DNA of 64,000 nt from Pseudomethylobacillus aquaticus (lineage in GTDB: Bacteria; Pseudomonadota; Gammaproteobacteria; Burkholderiales; Methylophilaceae), in NCBI RefSeq assembly GCF_003730115.1, contig NZ_RJVP01000001.1, positions 558,001 through 622,000 of the forward strand, given 5' to 3'. Position 1 is the stretch's first letter; every line of letters starts with the position of its first letter. The translations under genes and the position numbers were made by a program. Below are positions 44,757-54,227 of the stretch, piece after piece. The notes below the pieces were generated by a model, which made no database searches, was not told the origin of the DNA, and saw only the letters and a list, made by a program, of their open reading frames with translations.

Positions 44757-45578
44757 ATGAACAGAAAACTTTTAGTATTGATGTTTGCCATTGCGGCTTC
44801 GCAACTCGCCAGCTGTGCCACCACCACCAACTCCAGCGTATCCGGCGTGGAACGCAAACAATTCCTGATGCTGCCTGAGTCGCAGGTGGAAAGCATGTCG
44901 ATACAGGCCTATACCCAGACCCTGCAGGAAGCCAGCAAGAACAAGAAACTCAACACAGACAGCGCCGAGCTGCAACGCGTGCGCAACATCTCCAACCGCC
45001 TGATCGCGCATACCAAGGTGTTCCGTGACGATGCACTCAGCTGGAAATGGGAAGTGAATGTGGAAGAAAGTGACCAGGTCAACGCCTACTGCATGCCAGG
45101 CGGCAAGATCATGGTGTTCACCGGCCTCATCGATAAACTCAAAGCCACCGACGATGAACTGGCGGCCGTGATCGGCCACGAGATCGCCCACGCACTGCGT
45201 GAGCATGGCCGTGAACGCATGTCCATCGCTGCGGTGCAGCAGGTGGGTGTCGCTGGCCTGGCCGTGTTGGCGGCGGGCAGCAAAAGCAGCACCGCCGGGG
45301 CGGGCGTGCAGGCGGCCGCCATGGGCTCGCAACTGTTCTTCGCCCTGCCGAATGGCCGTGAACAGGAACGCGAGGCTGACCGCATGGGCCTGGAACTGGC
45401 TGCGCGCGCTGGTTTCAACCCCAATGCTGCCGTGACCTTGTGGCAGAAGATGGGCGCGCTCAACAGCAGCGCACCGCCGGAATTCCTCAGCACCCACCCC
45501 TCCAGCACCAACCGCATCGCCGATCTGCAAAAGCTGATCCCCAGTGTGATGCCGCTGTACCAGCAAGCCCGCAAGTAA
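44757..45578 (+). CDS. M48-family metalloprotease lipoprotein
   Basis: A 273-residue envelope protease. The signal peptide ends in a lipobox (LASC), so it is probably an outer-membrane lipoprotein like LoiP or BepA-type M48 proteins. The zinc-binding HEIAH motif is at about residues 147-151 (VIGHEIAHALREHGRE), with the distal Glu in NGREQEREADRMGLELAARAG. FLSTHPSSTNRI is the conserved C-terminal block. It lacks TPR repeats, so it is closer to LoiP/YcaL than to BepA. I start at MNRKLLVL, six codons after a first ATG. Confidence 0.88.
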   Translation: MNRKLLVLMFAIAASQLASCATTTNSSVSGVERKQFLMLPESQVESMSIQAYTQTLQEASKNKKLNTDSAELQRVRNISNRLIAHTKVFRDDALSWKWEVNVEESDQVNAYCMPGGKIMVFTGLIDKLKATDDELAAVIGHEIAHALREHGRERMSIAAVQQVGVAGLAVLAAGSKSSTAGAGVQAAAMGSQLFFALPNGREQEREADRMGLELAARAGFNPNAAVTLWQKMGALNSSAPPEFLSTHPSSTNRIADLQKLIPSVMPLYQQARK

Positions 45579-45597
45579 GCTCCACCGCGCCCATTAG

Positions 45598-45620
45598 CCC
45601 GAAAGTGTGATGCTTTCGGG
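45598..45620. terminator. Stem-loop after the M48 protease gene
   Basis: Perfect eight-base inverted repeat CCCGAAAG / CTTTCGGG with a seven-base loop, 20 bp after the stop codon. It is not followed directly by a T-run (a T6 run lies about 11 bp further), so efficiency is uncertain. Confidence 0.5.
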
Positions 45621-45655
45621 TAAAATGGCGTTTTTTGCCCATTTACGGAAACGCC

Positions 45656-46486
45656 ATGAGTCAACAACTGCAAGCCATCATCGAAGACGCATTCGAGCGT
45701 CGTGCCGAAATCACCCCCGCCACCGCCAGCCAGGAAGTCAAAGACGCGGTATTCGGCGTCCTGGAAGAACTGAACGCTGGCCGCCTGCGTGTGGCCACCC
45801 GTATCGGCGACAGCCAGCAGTGGGAAACCCATCAATGGATCAAGAAGGCCGTGCTGCTGTCGTTCCGTCTGGAAGACAATGTGCTGATGGACGATGGCGT
45901 GACCAAGTATTTCGACAAAGTGCCACCCAAGTTCGCTGACTACAGCGCAGACGACTTCAAGGCTGGTGGTTTCCGCGTGGTGCCAAACGCCATCGTGCGT
46001 CGCGGCTCCTTCATCGGCAAGAATGCCGTGCTGATGCCGTCCTATGTCAACATCGGCGCCTTCGTGGACGAAGGCACCATGGTGGACACCTGGGCCACCG
46101 TGGGCTCCTGCGCGCAGATCGGCAAGAACGTGCACCTGTCCGGCGGCGTGGGCATAGGCGGCGTGCTGGAACCGGTACAAGCCGGCCCGACCATCATCGG
46201 TGACAACTGCTTCATAGGCGCACGTTCCGAAGTGGTGGAAGGTGTGGTGGTGGAAGACAACTGCGTGATCTCCATGGGCGTGTACATCGGCCAATCCACC
46301 AAGATCTACGACCGCGAAACCGGCACCGTGACCTACGGCCGCGTACCGGCTGGCTCGGTGGTCGTCGCCGGTAACCTGCCATCCAAGGACGGCAGCTACA
46401 GCCTGTATTGCGCGGTCATCGTCAAGAAGGTCGATGCCAAGACGCTGGGCAAGGTAGGCATCAACGAGTTGCTGCGCGGCATTTAA
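45656..46486 (+). CDS. dapD: Tetrahydrodipicolinate N-succinyltransferase DapD
   Basis: A 276-residue enzyme of the succinylase branch of lysine and diaminopimelate synthesis. The left-handed beta-helix hexapeptide repeats are evident from [36 protein letters not shown] on (given by [20 protein letters not shown]). [20 protein letters not shown] and [14 protein letters not shown] are conserved. I start at [16 protein letters not shown]; seven codons further upstream are open but not conserved. It forms a set with dapE, separated by a small ArsC-like gene. Confidence 0.95.
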   Translation: MSQQLQAIIEDAFERRAEITPATASQEVKDAVFGVLEELNAGRLRVATRIGDSQQWETHQWIKKAVLLSFRLEDNVLMDDGVTKYFDKVPPKFADYSADDFKAGGFRVVPNAIVRRGSFIGKNAVLMPSYVNIGAFVDEGTMVDTWATVGSCAQIGKNVHLSGGVGIGGVLEPVQAGPTIIGDNCFIGARSEVVEGVVVEDNCVISMGVYIGQSTKIYDRETGTVTYGRVPAGSVVVAGNLPSKDGSYSLYCAVIVKKVDAKTLGKVGINELLRGI

Positions 46487-46567
46487 ACCGGCTACGCTTA
46501 TAGATAGGCCCTGTTATCCAGGCAGCAACGGTTTTGAGAACACCCTATCGCAACCTGTTTTGATTTG

Positions 46568-48119
<1,552 letters not shown>

Positions 48120-48121
48120 TC

Positions 48122-48820
48122 TCACGCGGCATCCAAAGACGCCACAACGCCTGATCTGATGGCCATGCGCACCAGCTCCACCGGGCTGGATAGTCCCAGC
48201 TTCTGTTTGAGCTGGGTCTGATAGTTGGCCACCGTCTTCTGGCTGACCTTAAGCTGAATGGCGATCTCGTCCACCGAACGCCCTTCGGCCAGCAACCGGA
48301 ACACCTCGAACTCGCGCGCCGACAGCTTGCGCATGGGGTCGTCATCGCCCATCAGGCTTTGCAAGGCGATCTTCTGCGCAATGGATGGACTGATCCAGGT
48401 GCGCCCTACCATGGCCTCACGAATGGCATTGAGCAGGTCGCCAGCCAGGCCGGATTTGGAGATATAGCCCTTGGCCCCTGAACTCAGCGCCTGCGTGGCA
48501 AACGCCGCATTCTCGTGCATGGAAAAGATCACCACGCGTGCCAGTGGATAGCGTGCCAGCAGGCGGCGCAAGGCTTCCAGCCCGCCCATGCCCGGCATGG
48601 ACATGTCCATCACCACCACATCCGGCCTGAATTCGCTATACAGCTGATAGGCCTGCTCGCCCGTCTCGGCGTCGCCCACCACCAGCACACCGCCGTCCTG
48701 CTCCAGCAAGCGCCGCAGACCGGAACGCACCACGGCGTGGTCGTCCACCAGCATCACACGGATGGGACTGCTCATACCAGCGCTGTTCATGCGAGCGCTG
48801 CTTATGCCAGCGCTACTCAT
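48122..48820 (-). CDS. LuxR-type (NarL/UvrY-like) response regulator
   Basis: A response regulator of about 217-232 residues. The receiver domain begins at IRVMLVDDHAVVRSGLRRLLEQDG (quoted as VMLVDDHAVVRSGLRRLL) with phosphoacceptor Asp in DVVVMDMSMPGMGG. The C-terminal HTH is LSAREFEVFRLLAEGRSVDEIA...VSQKTVANYQ, typical of the NarL/FixJ group. I take the ATG overlapping the kinase stop (ATGA). Two further in-frame ATGs occur at 48790 and 48775, in a small tandem repeat; the last is the best match to related proteins. Its kinase is the gene upstream. Confidence 0.9.
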   Translation of the reverse strand: MSSAGISSARMNSAGMSSPIRVMLVDDHAVVRSGLRRLLEQDGGVLVVGDAETGEQAYQLYSEFRPDVVVMDMSMPGMGGLEALRRLLARYPLARVVIFSMHENAAFATQALSSGAKGYISKSGLAGDLLNAIREAMVGRTWISPSIAQKIALQSLMGDDDPMRKLSAREFEVFRLLAEGRSVDEIAIQLKVSQKTVANYQTQLKQKLGLSSPVELVRMAIRSGVVASLDAA

Positions 48821-50166
48821 GCCAGCCCGGCACACGGCAAGCTCACCGCGATGCGCGTGCCCTGCCATTGATGACTGCTGATATTGAAGCGCCCTCCCAG
48901 TCCCTCTACCCGTTCACGCATACCTGCTACACCATACCCTTCTGTGATCGTGTCGATATCGAATCCATTGCCATCGTCTTCCAGACGTATGGTCAGCTCG
49001 CTGGCATCGCGCTGCACCGTCAAGGCCATGCGTCTGGCATTGGCATGACGCGAGATATTGGTCAGCGACTCCTGCACCACACGGTAAGCGGCCAGCGCCA
49101 CCGCTTCATCGATGTCGTTGATGTCCTCGGCGATCTGGATACTGCTGGAAATGCCGCGATTACGCTGACGCCAGGTATACACCTGCTCGTTCAGCGCGAT
49201 CGACAAGCCAAGTTCGTCCAGCACACCGGGACGCAGGCGCTGCAACATGGTGCGCACCATGTCCAGCATGGACATCGCCACTTCGGAGATGGCCTGCGCA
49301 CTCTGTTTGGCTGCGCTCATGCGCTTGCTGTTGATGATGGCCAGCGCGTCCATATTGATGGCCGTGATGGACTGGCCGATCTCGTCGTGCAACTCACGCG
49401 CCAGACTGCGCCGCTCGTCTTCCTGCAGGTTGATGATCTTCTGCGTAAGTTGATGATTGCTGTCCATGCTGTGCTGCAAGGTCGCGGCCATGGCGTTGAA
49501 TTTGCTGCTCAATGGCTGCAGTTCCGGCAGCGAGAAGCCAGGCAGCCTGGCGCCCAGCTTGCCCTGCTCCATCTCGGTCAGTGCGGCCACCACCTTGCCC
49601 ACCGGATTGAGTGCGAAACGCACCGCCCAGTACACCATGGCGTTGACCACCAGCAGGAAGATACCCGCCAGCCATAGCACGCCTATGGTGTCGTTCCAGA
49701 CTTCCGCGATCTCGTAAGATGGATCAGGGGTCACTACCAGCTCGCCTATCCAGCGGCCATTCACTATGATCTTGCGCCTGACATCTTCGGCAGGGGCGCC
49801 CACATTCATCAGGCGCACGAACCAGGCCGGCGCTTTCTCCTGATCGGCACGTTCTGCGGCATCGCGATTGCTGTCGCGCAAGCGACCATACTGGTCATAG
49901 AACTCGATACGCACATGGCGGATGTTGCTCAGGCTGCGCAAACGGAAGATGGAGGCTTTGGCCGGGTCAGCACCATTCAGCCAGGCATAATCGGAGCTGT
50001 AATGCAGGATCTCGGCGTCCAGCAGATGGATGGCCAGTGCCGCCGTTGAGCGCACCTCGGCACGCACATCCTGGCGCGCACTGTTCACCGTCAGCGCGGC
50101 ACCCGCCAGCATCACCGCCAGCAACAAGGCAGTGATCATCACGATCAGGCGTACGGTCAGGCTCAT
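48817..50166 (-). CDS. Membrane sensor histidine kinase (HisKA_3 type)
   Basis: A 449-residue NarX/UhpB-type kinase. One transmembrane helix is at about 8-30, then a periplasmic sensor region of about 135 residues, a second helix (about 168-188), a HAMP domain (about 190-245), the HisKA_3 dimerisation domain with SLARELHDEIGQSITA (phospho-His), and an ATPase domain (AYRVVQESLTNISRHANA, then LTIRLEDDGNGFD and GYGVAGMRERVEGLGG). Signal unknown. Stop overlaps the regulator gene start. Alone in its neighbourhood, so target genes cannot be inferred. Confidence 0.9.
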   Translation of the reverse strand: MSLTVRLIVMITALLLAVMLAGAALTVNSARQDVRAEVRSTAALAIHLLDAEILHYSSDYAWLNGADPAKASIFRLRSLSNIRHVRIEFYDQYGRLRDSNRDAAERADQEKAPAWFVRLMNVGAPAEDVRRKIIVNGRWIGELVVTPDPSYEIAEVWNDTIGVLWLAGIFLLVVNAMVYWAVRFALNPVGKVVAALTEMEQGKLGARLPGFSLPELQPLSSKFNAMAATLQHSMDSNHQLTQKIINLQEDERRSLARELHDEIGQSITAINMDALAIINSKRMSAAKQSAQAISEVAMSMLDMVRTMLQRLRPGVLDELGLSIALNEQVYTWRQRNRGISSSIQIAEDINDIDEAVALAAYRVVQESLTNISRHANARRMALTVQRDASELTIRLEDDGNGFDIDTITEGYGVAGMRERVEGLGGRFNISSHQWQGTRIAVSLPCAGLA

Positions 50167-50548
50167 CAGCGATACTTTGGCTAAGACGTTCGATTATTCA
50201 GGATAGGCGCACTAAACAAAACAGGAGAAACTCCCGAGATGCTGTGCCTACTTGCCTTGATTAATTGGCAAGTTCCATACCATGCTACATACCATTACAA
50301 GTGGTTGATTCATAAAAGCATGCGCTAACGGTGATGCGCAGGTTTGTTAGCCCTGCAACCAGAGTGGCTGTATACAACCAGCTTGCATGCAAACCAGCGC
50401 ATGCTCATGCACAACGCATGCAAACAGGAAAAATGCGATCGCTCAGGATAGAATCTCGACTTCAGGCTGAAAAGCCGCTCAGGCACAGCGGCCTCATTGC
50501 CAGCCACCCCATCAACATCAGCACCCGCTCCAGACGACAGGCGACCCC
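50167..50548. other. Intergenic region, 382 bp
   Basis: Between the divergent kinase and prmB genes. It is noticeably more AT-rich than its flanks and has several GCATGC and GCATGC-like hexamers (for example near 50319-50330, 50385-50425). No gene is supported; presumably promoters for both sides. Confidence 0.45.
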
Positions 50549-51463
50549 ATGCAATTCAACCAGATACACGAAGAACTGTTCACCATCCGCGACTGGATAC
50601 GTTTTACCGTCAGCCGCTTCGAAGAAGCCGGGCTGTTCTTCGGCCATGGTACCGACAACGCCTATGACGAAGCCGTATGGCTGGTGATGCGTGCGCTGCA
50701 CCTGCCCATGGATACCCTGGAGAACTTCCTGGATGCCAGCCTGGCGCTGGTCGAACGCAAACACCTCGCCCACCTGGTCGAGCGGCGCATCACCGAACGC
50801 GTGCCCACCGCCTACCTGCTGCGCGAAGCCTGGCTGCGCGGCTTCAAGTTCTATGTGGATGAACGTGTCATCGTGCCACGCTCCTTCATCGCCGAACTGC
50901 TCGATGATGGCTTGCAACCCTGGATAGACTACCCGGAGATGGTAGAAAGCGCCGCCGACATCTGCACCGGCAGCGGCTGCCTGGGCATCCTGCTCGCCAA
51001 CGCCTTCCCGGACGCACAGATCGATGTGGTGGATATCTCGCCGGATGCGCTCGCCGTGTGCAACATCAACATCGCCAATTACGGCCTGGAATACCGCATC
51101 AACGCCGTGCAATCGGACATGTTCAGCGCGCTGCAAGGCCGCACCTATGACCTCATCATCAGCAACCCGCCCTATGTGGATGCACCCTCCATGGCCGAGC
51201 TGCCGGTGGAATACCGCAACGAACCCCAGATCGCGCTGGGCAGTGGTGCCGATGGCCTGGACCATACCCACACCCTGCTCACGCAAGCCGCCAGCTACCT
51301 GAATCAGGGCGGCATCCTGGTCGTCGAGATCGGCCACAACCGTGATGTGCTGATGGACGCCTATCCAGAGGTGCCATTCACCTGGCTGGAGGTGGCCGCC
51401 GGTGACCAGTTCGTGTTCCTGGTCACGCGTGAACAACTGATGGCAGCAGGGCTAAACGGGTAA
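50549..51463 (+). CDS. prmB: 50S ribosomal protein L3 glutamine methyltransferase PrmB
   Basis: A 304-residue SAM-dependent methyltransferase that modifies Gln150 of ribosomal protein L3. Conserved features: GHGTDNAYDEAVWLV at the N-terminus, ERVPTAYLLREAWLRG, SAM-binding ICTGSGCLGILLANAFP and catalytic NPPYVDAPSM. VPRSFIAELLDDGL is also conserved. The protein ends FTWLEVAAGDQFVFLVTREQL. Full length with intact motifs. It flanks the integron region that follows. Confidence 0.95.
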   Translation: MQFNQIHEELFTIRDWIRFTVSRFEEAGLFFGHGTDNAYDEAVWLVMRALHLPMDTLENFLDASLALVERKHLAHLVERRITERVPTAYLLREAWLRGFKFYVDERVIVPRSFIAELLDDGLQPWIDYPEMVESAADICTGSGCLGILLANAFPDAQIDVVDISPDALAVCNINIANYGLEYRINAVQSDMFSALQGRTYDLIISNPPYVDAPSMAELPVEYRNEPQIALGSGADGLDHTHTLLTQAASYLNQGGILVVEIGHNRDVLMDAYPEVPFTWLEVAAGDQFVFLVTREQLMAAGLNG

Positions 51464-51632
51464 GTCTCCCCTGCCAGGTGTGTGTGGGCTGGACTGCTGG
51501 GCTATTGGACTGCCGGGCTTGCAGCCCACCTTCGTATGTGCAGGATTTGTAGCGTGCATCCATTCGTTTAGCGCCAGATAGTCCCTCCCCCAAATGCTCA
51601 ACCCCTAACTTTCGGGGGTGTTACACCGGAGG
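51464..51632. other. Junction between prmB and the integron remnant
   Basis: About 170 bp with no gene. It contains the probable break point where the rest of the integrase gene has been lost. A short GC-rich inverted repeat lies near 51508-51530. No promoter or attachment site was recognised. Confidence 0.45.
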
Positions 51633-51761
51633 TTATCTGATGTATCGTTTAACCCATTCGAGGTATGTCTGCTCTGCAGGTGGATGCGTGTGATACCCAG
51701 CAGGCAAAAACACGGCATCAAGCAGTTTTAGCGGCTGAGGTTGTGCTGGTGTATTTTCCAT
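51633..51761 (-). pseudogene. Integron integrase IntI, N-terminal stump
   Basis: A 42-codon reading frame (MENTPAQPQPLKLLDAVFL ... QTYLEWVKRYIR) ends in a stop where an integron integrase would continue. The pattern P-L-K-L-L-D...E-Q-T-Y-(L/V)-x-W-V-(R/K)-x-(F/Y)-I-R is the start of IntI (the family reads RTEQAYVHWVRAFIRFHG). It is on the minus strand, divergent from the cassettes, the standard integron layout. Catalytic Arg and Tyr residues are missing, so the array cannot now exchange cassettes without an outside integrase. Confidence 0.82.
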
Positions 51762-51762
51762 G

Positions 51763-51791
51763 TTGACATGCTCGTTTGTGGGGCATTTAAA
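51763..51791 (+). promoter_or_regulatory. Pc-like promoter of the integron cassette array
   Basis: A perfect TTGACA (-35, 51763-51768) and TTTAAA (-10, 51786-51791) with a 17-bp spacer, directed toward the cassettes. It begins just ahead of the integrase start codon, a typical location for Pc. It likely drives the methyltransferase gene about 160 bp downstream. Confidence 0.68.
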
Positions 51792-51859
51792 AACGATAAA
51801 GGCATGATTAAATGAAAAAATCAGAACATGAATCCAGTTTATACACCAGACCCACTAAA

Positions 51860-51897
51860 TTATTAGGTAGTTAGTTGGTGTCTAATTTACGTTAGCT
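51860..51897 (+). other. attI-like recombination site
   Basis: The stretch ends in GTCTAAT-TTAC-GTTAGCT, i.e. an inverted pair of integrase core sites (RYYYAAC-like and GTTRRRY-like), at the boundary between the integrase region and the first cassette. Recombination would occur at the G/TT of GTTAGCT (51891). No covariance or integrase-binding test is possible from the sequence alone. Confidence 0.55.
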
Positions 51898-51948
51898 TTC
51901 AATGGGCGTTTATTTGGTACCCTTACCAGAGACAAGGAGTAGCTACAC

Positions 51949-53004
51949 ATGAACACCATTGACCTATTTTCTGGCCCCGGCGGGCTTTCTATCGGACTCA
52001 AGCGCGCAGGCTACCGAATACTGGCAAATGTCGAGATAAACCGTGACGCCATGGAGACATACGCGTCACACGAAACCGATGCCACCCATTACAACGGTGA
52101 TGTGCGCGAAATTTCGTTTGAGAGATTTAAAGGCGTAGTTGATATTGTGGCTGGCGGCCCGCCTTGCCAACCATTTTCGGTGGGAGGGCTTCGTAAAGCT
52201 CAAGCCGACAAACGCGACATGATCCCCGAGTTCATTCGCTGCCTGAAAGAGTGTCAGCCTGACGCGTTCATCATGGAGAACGTTCCAGGATTGATACAGA
52301 AACGCACTCGTCCCTACTTCGACTGGGCGCTCTCACAGTTGTCTGCTTGCGGATTTCGGTTGAACTGGGCTGTCTTGAACTCTGCAGACTACGGAATCCC
52401 TCAAAAGCGTAAACGCCTATTCGTCTTAGGGTCGAGAAGCATGCAGCTACGCTTTCCCGCAACAACGCACGGACCGGGCACTGGAAAGGAATACCTGTCT
52501 GCGTTTGACTTACTCGGTACAGACCCCATTGGTGAGGCCCCAAACTGCCCAGTAAAGTTCGCACGATTTCCGGACCTTCGTCCGTCGCCCTATGCCGGAC
52601 ATGTTTATAACGGCGGGGGGCGGCCTATCGATCCTAACGGGCCTTGCCATACGATCTTAGCGTCTGCGGGTGGCTATAAAACGCATTGGTTTGACACCCT
52701 AAATATTGCGCCTGAGTACCACGCGCATCTGCAAGCAGGTGGAGCGCCTCGTGAAGGCGAAGTGCCCGGAGCACGAAGGATGAGCGTAGAAGAAAGTGCA
52801 CTTATCCAGACGTTCCCAAAAGGCATGTGGTTCGCGGGCCGCAAATCGTCTCAGTACACTCAGGTTGGCGATGCAGTACCACCAGATCTAGCCTTCGTCG
52901 TTGGGAGGTCGGTGTTTTTTCAACTAAATGGAAGAGCCTCAATGCTTCCTTTGCTCGACCCATCCCTTGATCATTTGAACATTCAGAGTGAGCTTGCGCT
53001 GTGA
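51949..53004 (+). CDS. Cytosine-5 DNA methyltransferase
   Basis: A 351-residue Dcm-type C5-cytosine methyltransferase. Motif I is IDLFSGPGGLSIG (residues 4-16), the catalytic PCQ loop is GGPPCQPFS (about 69-77), motif VI is FIMENVPGL (about 108-116), and QKRKRLFVLG is motif VIII. After a target-recognition region of about 100 residues, motif IX/X appears as QTFP...YTQVGDAVPP. It protects the host from the partner endonuclease, with which it overlaps (GTGA). Start has a strong AAGGAG site. First cassette; AT-richer than the chromosome. Confidence 0.94.
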   Translation: MNTIDLFSGPGGLSIGLKRAGYRILANVEINRDAMETYASHETDATHYNGDVREISFERFKGVVDIVAGGPPCQPFSVGGLRKAQADKRDMIPEFIRCLKECQPDAFIMENVPGLIQKRTRPYFDWALSQLSACGFRLNWAVLNSADYGIPQKRKRLFVLGSRSMQLRFPATTHGPGTGKEYLSAFDLLGTDPIGEAPNCPVKFARFPDLRPSPYAGHVYNGGGRPIDPNGPCHTILASAGGYKTHWFDTLNIAPEYHAHLQAGGAPREGEVPGARRMSVEESALIQTFPKGMWFAGRKSSQYTQVGDAVPPDLAFVVGRSVFFQLNGRASMLPLLDPSLDHLNIQSELAL

Positions 53005-54059
53005 GGAACGTAAATGTTGAAAAGTCTGTCGACCTCCTCTTGAGCCTCGTAGACAAGGTCGTTGGCGGCGAGACCCTTGGAGTACCTGCAAAAACAGCAA
53101 CGCGGGCTCTTTTTGACAGCCACATAGCCTCACACGGAGGAAGCGTACGATTGGCCTGTGCGTTTCTTACTGCATATTCCGTTGTCGATGAGCACTGGGA
53201 CTATCGCTCTGTGCCTACAGGGGTTCGAGGCACCTACGGCGATAAAAAGCTGGCCACTTCCCTGACATTCCGTCACGTTACCTTTCACAAAAACATAACA
53301 GCGTTCGGTGAGAACCTTGGCTGGAAGGGCGCAGTAAAGCAATTCGATCTGTCACAAGATGCACGCTTTGCGCCATACCTTGCGGGACTCGCTGCACTAA
53401 ACATAGAAGAGAAGTCTCGGCTTCTTAACCATGTAGCGTGGAAAATCGCGGCATCACGAGTTGTTCCGCAGGCGTTGCCCCCTCTCCCGGGAACGTATCT
53501 ATCCTATGCGCGCAGTTTGAGTCTTTGTGAGGCTCTCCTTGCTGCTCCGTCGGAAGGTCACATTCAACAGTTTTTGGTCGCGGCATTCCTTGAAATCCAT
53601 CGAAAGCGATTTGGGCATCGAGTGCAGACCCATCATCCTCATGCCTCCGACAAATTCGACGGAACAAAAGGCGACATTGAAGAATTCAGGGACTCCGAAC
53701 TTATAGCAGCGTATGAGGTGACTGTCCGCAGTGATTGGAAGAATCGACTCTCTGACTTCGCGAATAAAGCGCGTGATGCAAACTTGACGAAGTACGTTAT
53801 CTTCGCAGCAGGAGTGCGAGGCGACCCTGAAATAAGTCCTGCCATCAATCTGATTAATTTCGTCCAAGACTTGCCGTTTGATTTGGCAATTGTTGATATC
53901 CGTGATTTCTTTTCCGTGTTCTGCGCGGAGCTTCAAAAAGAAGAAATAGGCGCTGCCCTTAACCGAGCATATGAACTTTTATCGGACCCGCGATTGTCAG
54001 GAAGAGAAGATATCCTAGTCAAATACAGAGACGTCACGAGCGCTTGGCTTGAAAGCTAA
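53001..54059 (+). CDS. Type II restriction endonuclease, SacI-like
   Basis: A 352-residue protein starting at GTG in the methyltransferase stop overlap. Its N-terminal half (FDSHIASHGGSVRLACAFLTAYSVVDEHWDYR, quoted as GSVRLACAFLTAYSVVDE) and the block ENLGWKGAVKQFDLSQDARF resemble the R.SacI family as I remember it. A PD-(D/E)XK-like stretch is present around GDIEEFRDSELIAAYEVTVRS, followed by KYVIFAAGV. Position directly after a C5-methyltransferase gene is strong support for a restriction enzyme. The recognition site is unknown; homology to SacI suggests but does not prove GAGCTC. Confidence 0.72.
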   Translation: MRNVNVEKSVDLLLSLVDKVVGGETLGVPAKTATRALFDSHIASHGGSVRLACAFLTAYSVVDEHWDYRSVPTGVRGTYGDKKLATSLTFRHVTFHKNITAFGENLGWKGAVKQFDLSQDARFAPYLAGLAALNIEEKSRLLNHVAWKIAASRVVPQALPPLPGTYLSYARSLSLCEALLAAPSEGHIQQFLVAAFLEIHRKRFGHRVQTHHPHASDKFDGTKGDIEEFRDSELIAAYEVTVRSDWKNRLSDFANKARDANLTKYVIFAAGVRGDPEISPAINLINFVQDLPFDLAIVDIRDFFSVFCAELQKEEIGAALNRAYELLSDPRLSGREDILVKYRDVTSAWLES

Positions 54060-54143
54060 CACTTCGGTCAAGCGGACAGCCACAAGCTGCGCTTGTGGTT
54101 CCCTACGTTTCGCTTCGGCTGCCGCTTACCTCAAACGTTATGC
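54054..54143 (+). other. attC recombination site, cassette 1
   Basis: About 90 bp from AGCTAAC, which contains the endonuclease stop codon, to GTTATGC (54137-54143). The two long arms AAGCGGACAGCC and GGCTGCCGCTT pair with one extra base in the left arm, the extrahelical base typical of attC. An internal hairpin CACAAGC-TGC-GCTTGTG lies at the tip side. This marks the end of the restriction-modification cassette. Confidence 0.87.
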
Positions 54144-54227
54144 GGCAAAGTCGAGTTTTACATTGGTCGATCGATCCGGAAGAGCGAATCTCGCTTCACA
54201 AAGTTCAACACGGGAGATAAATAAATC

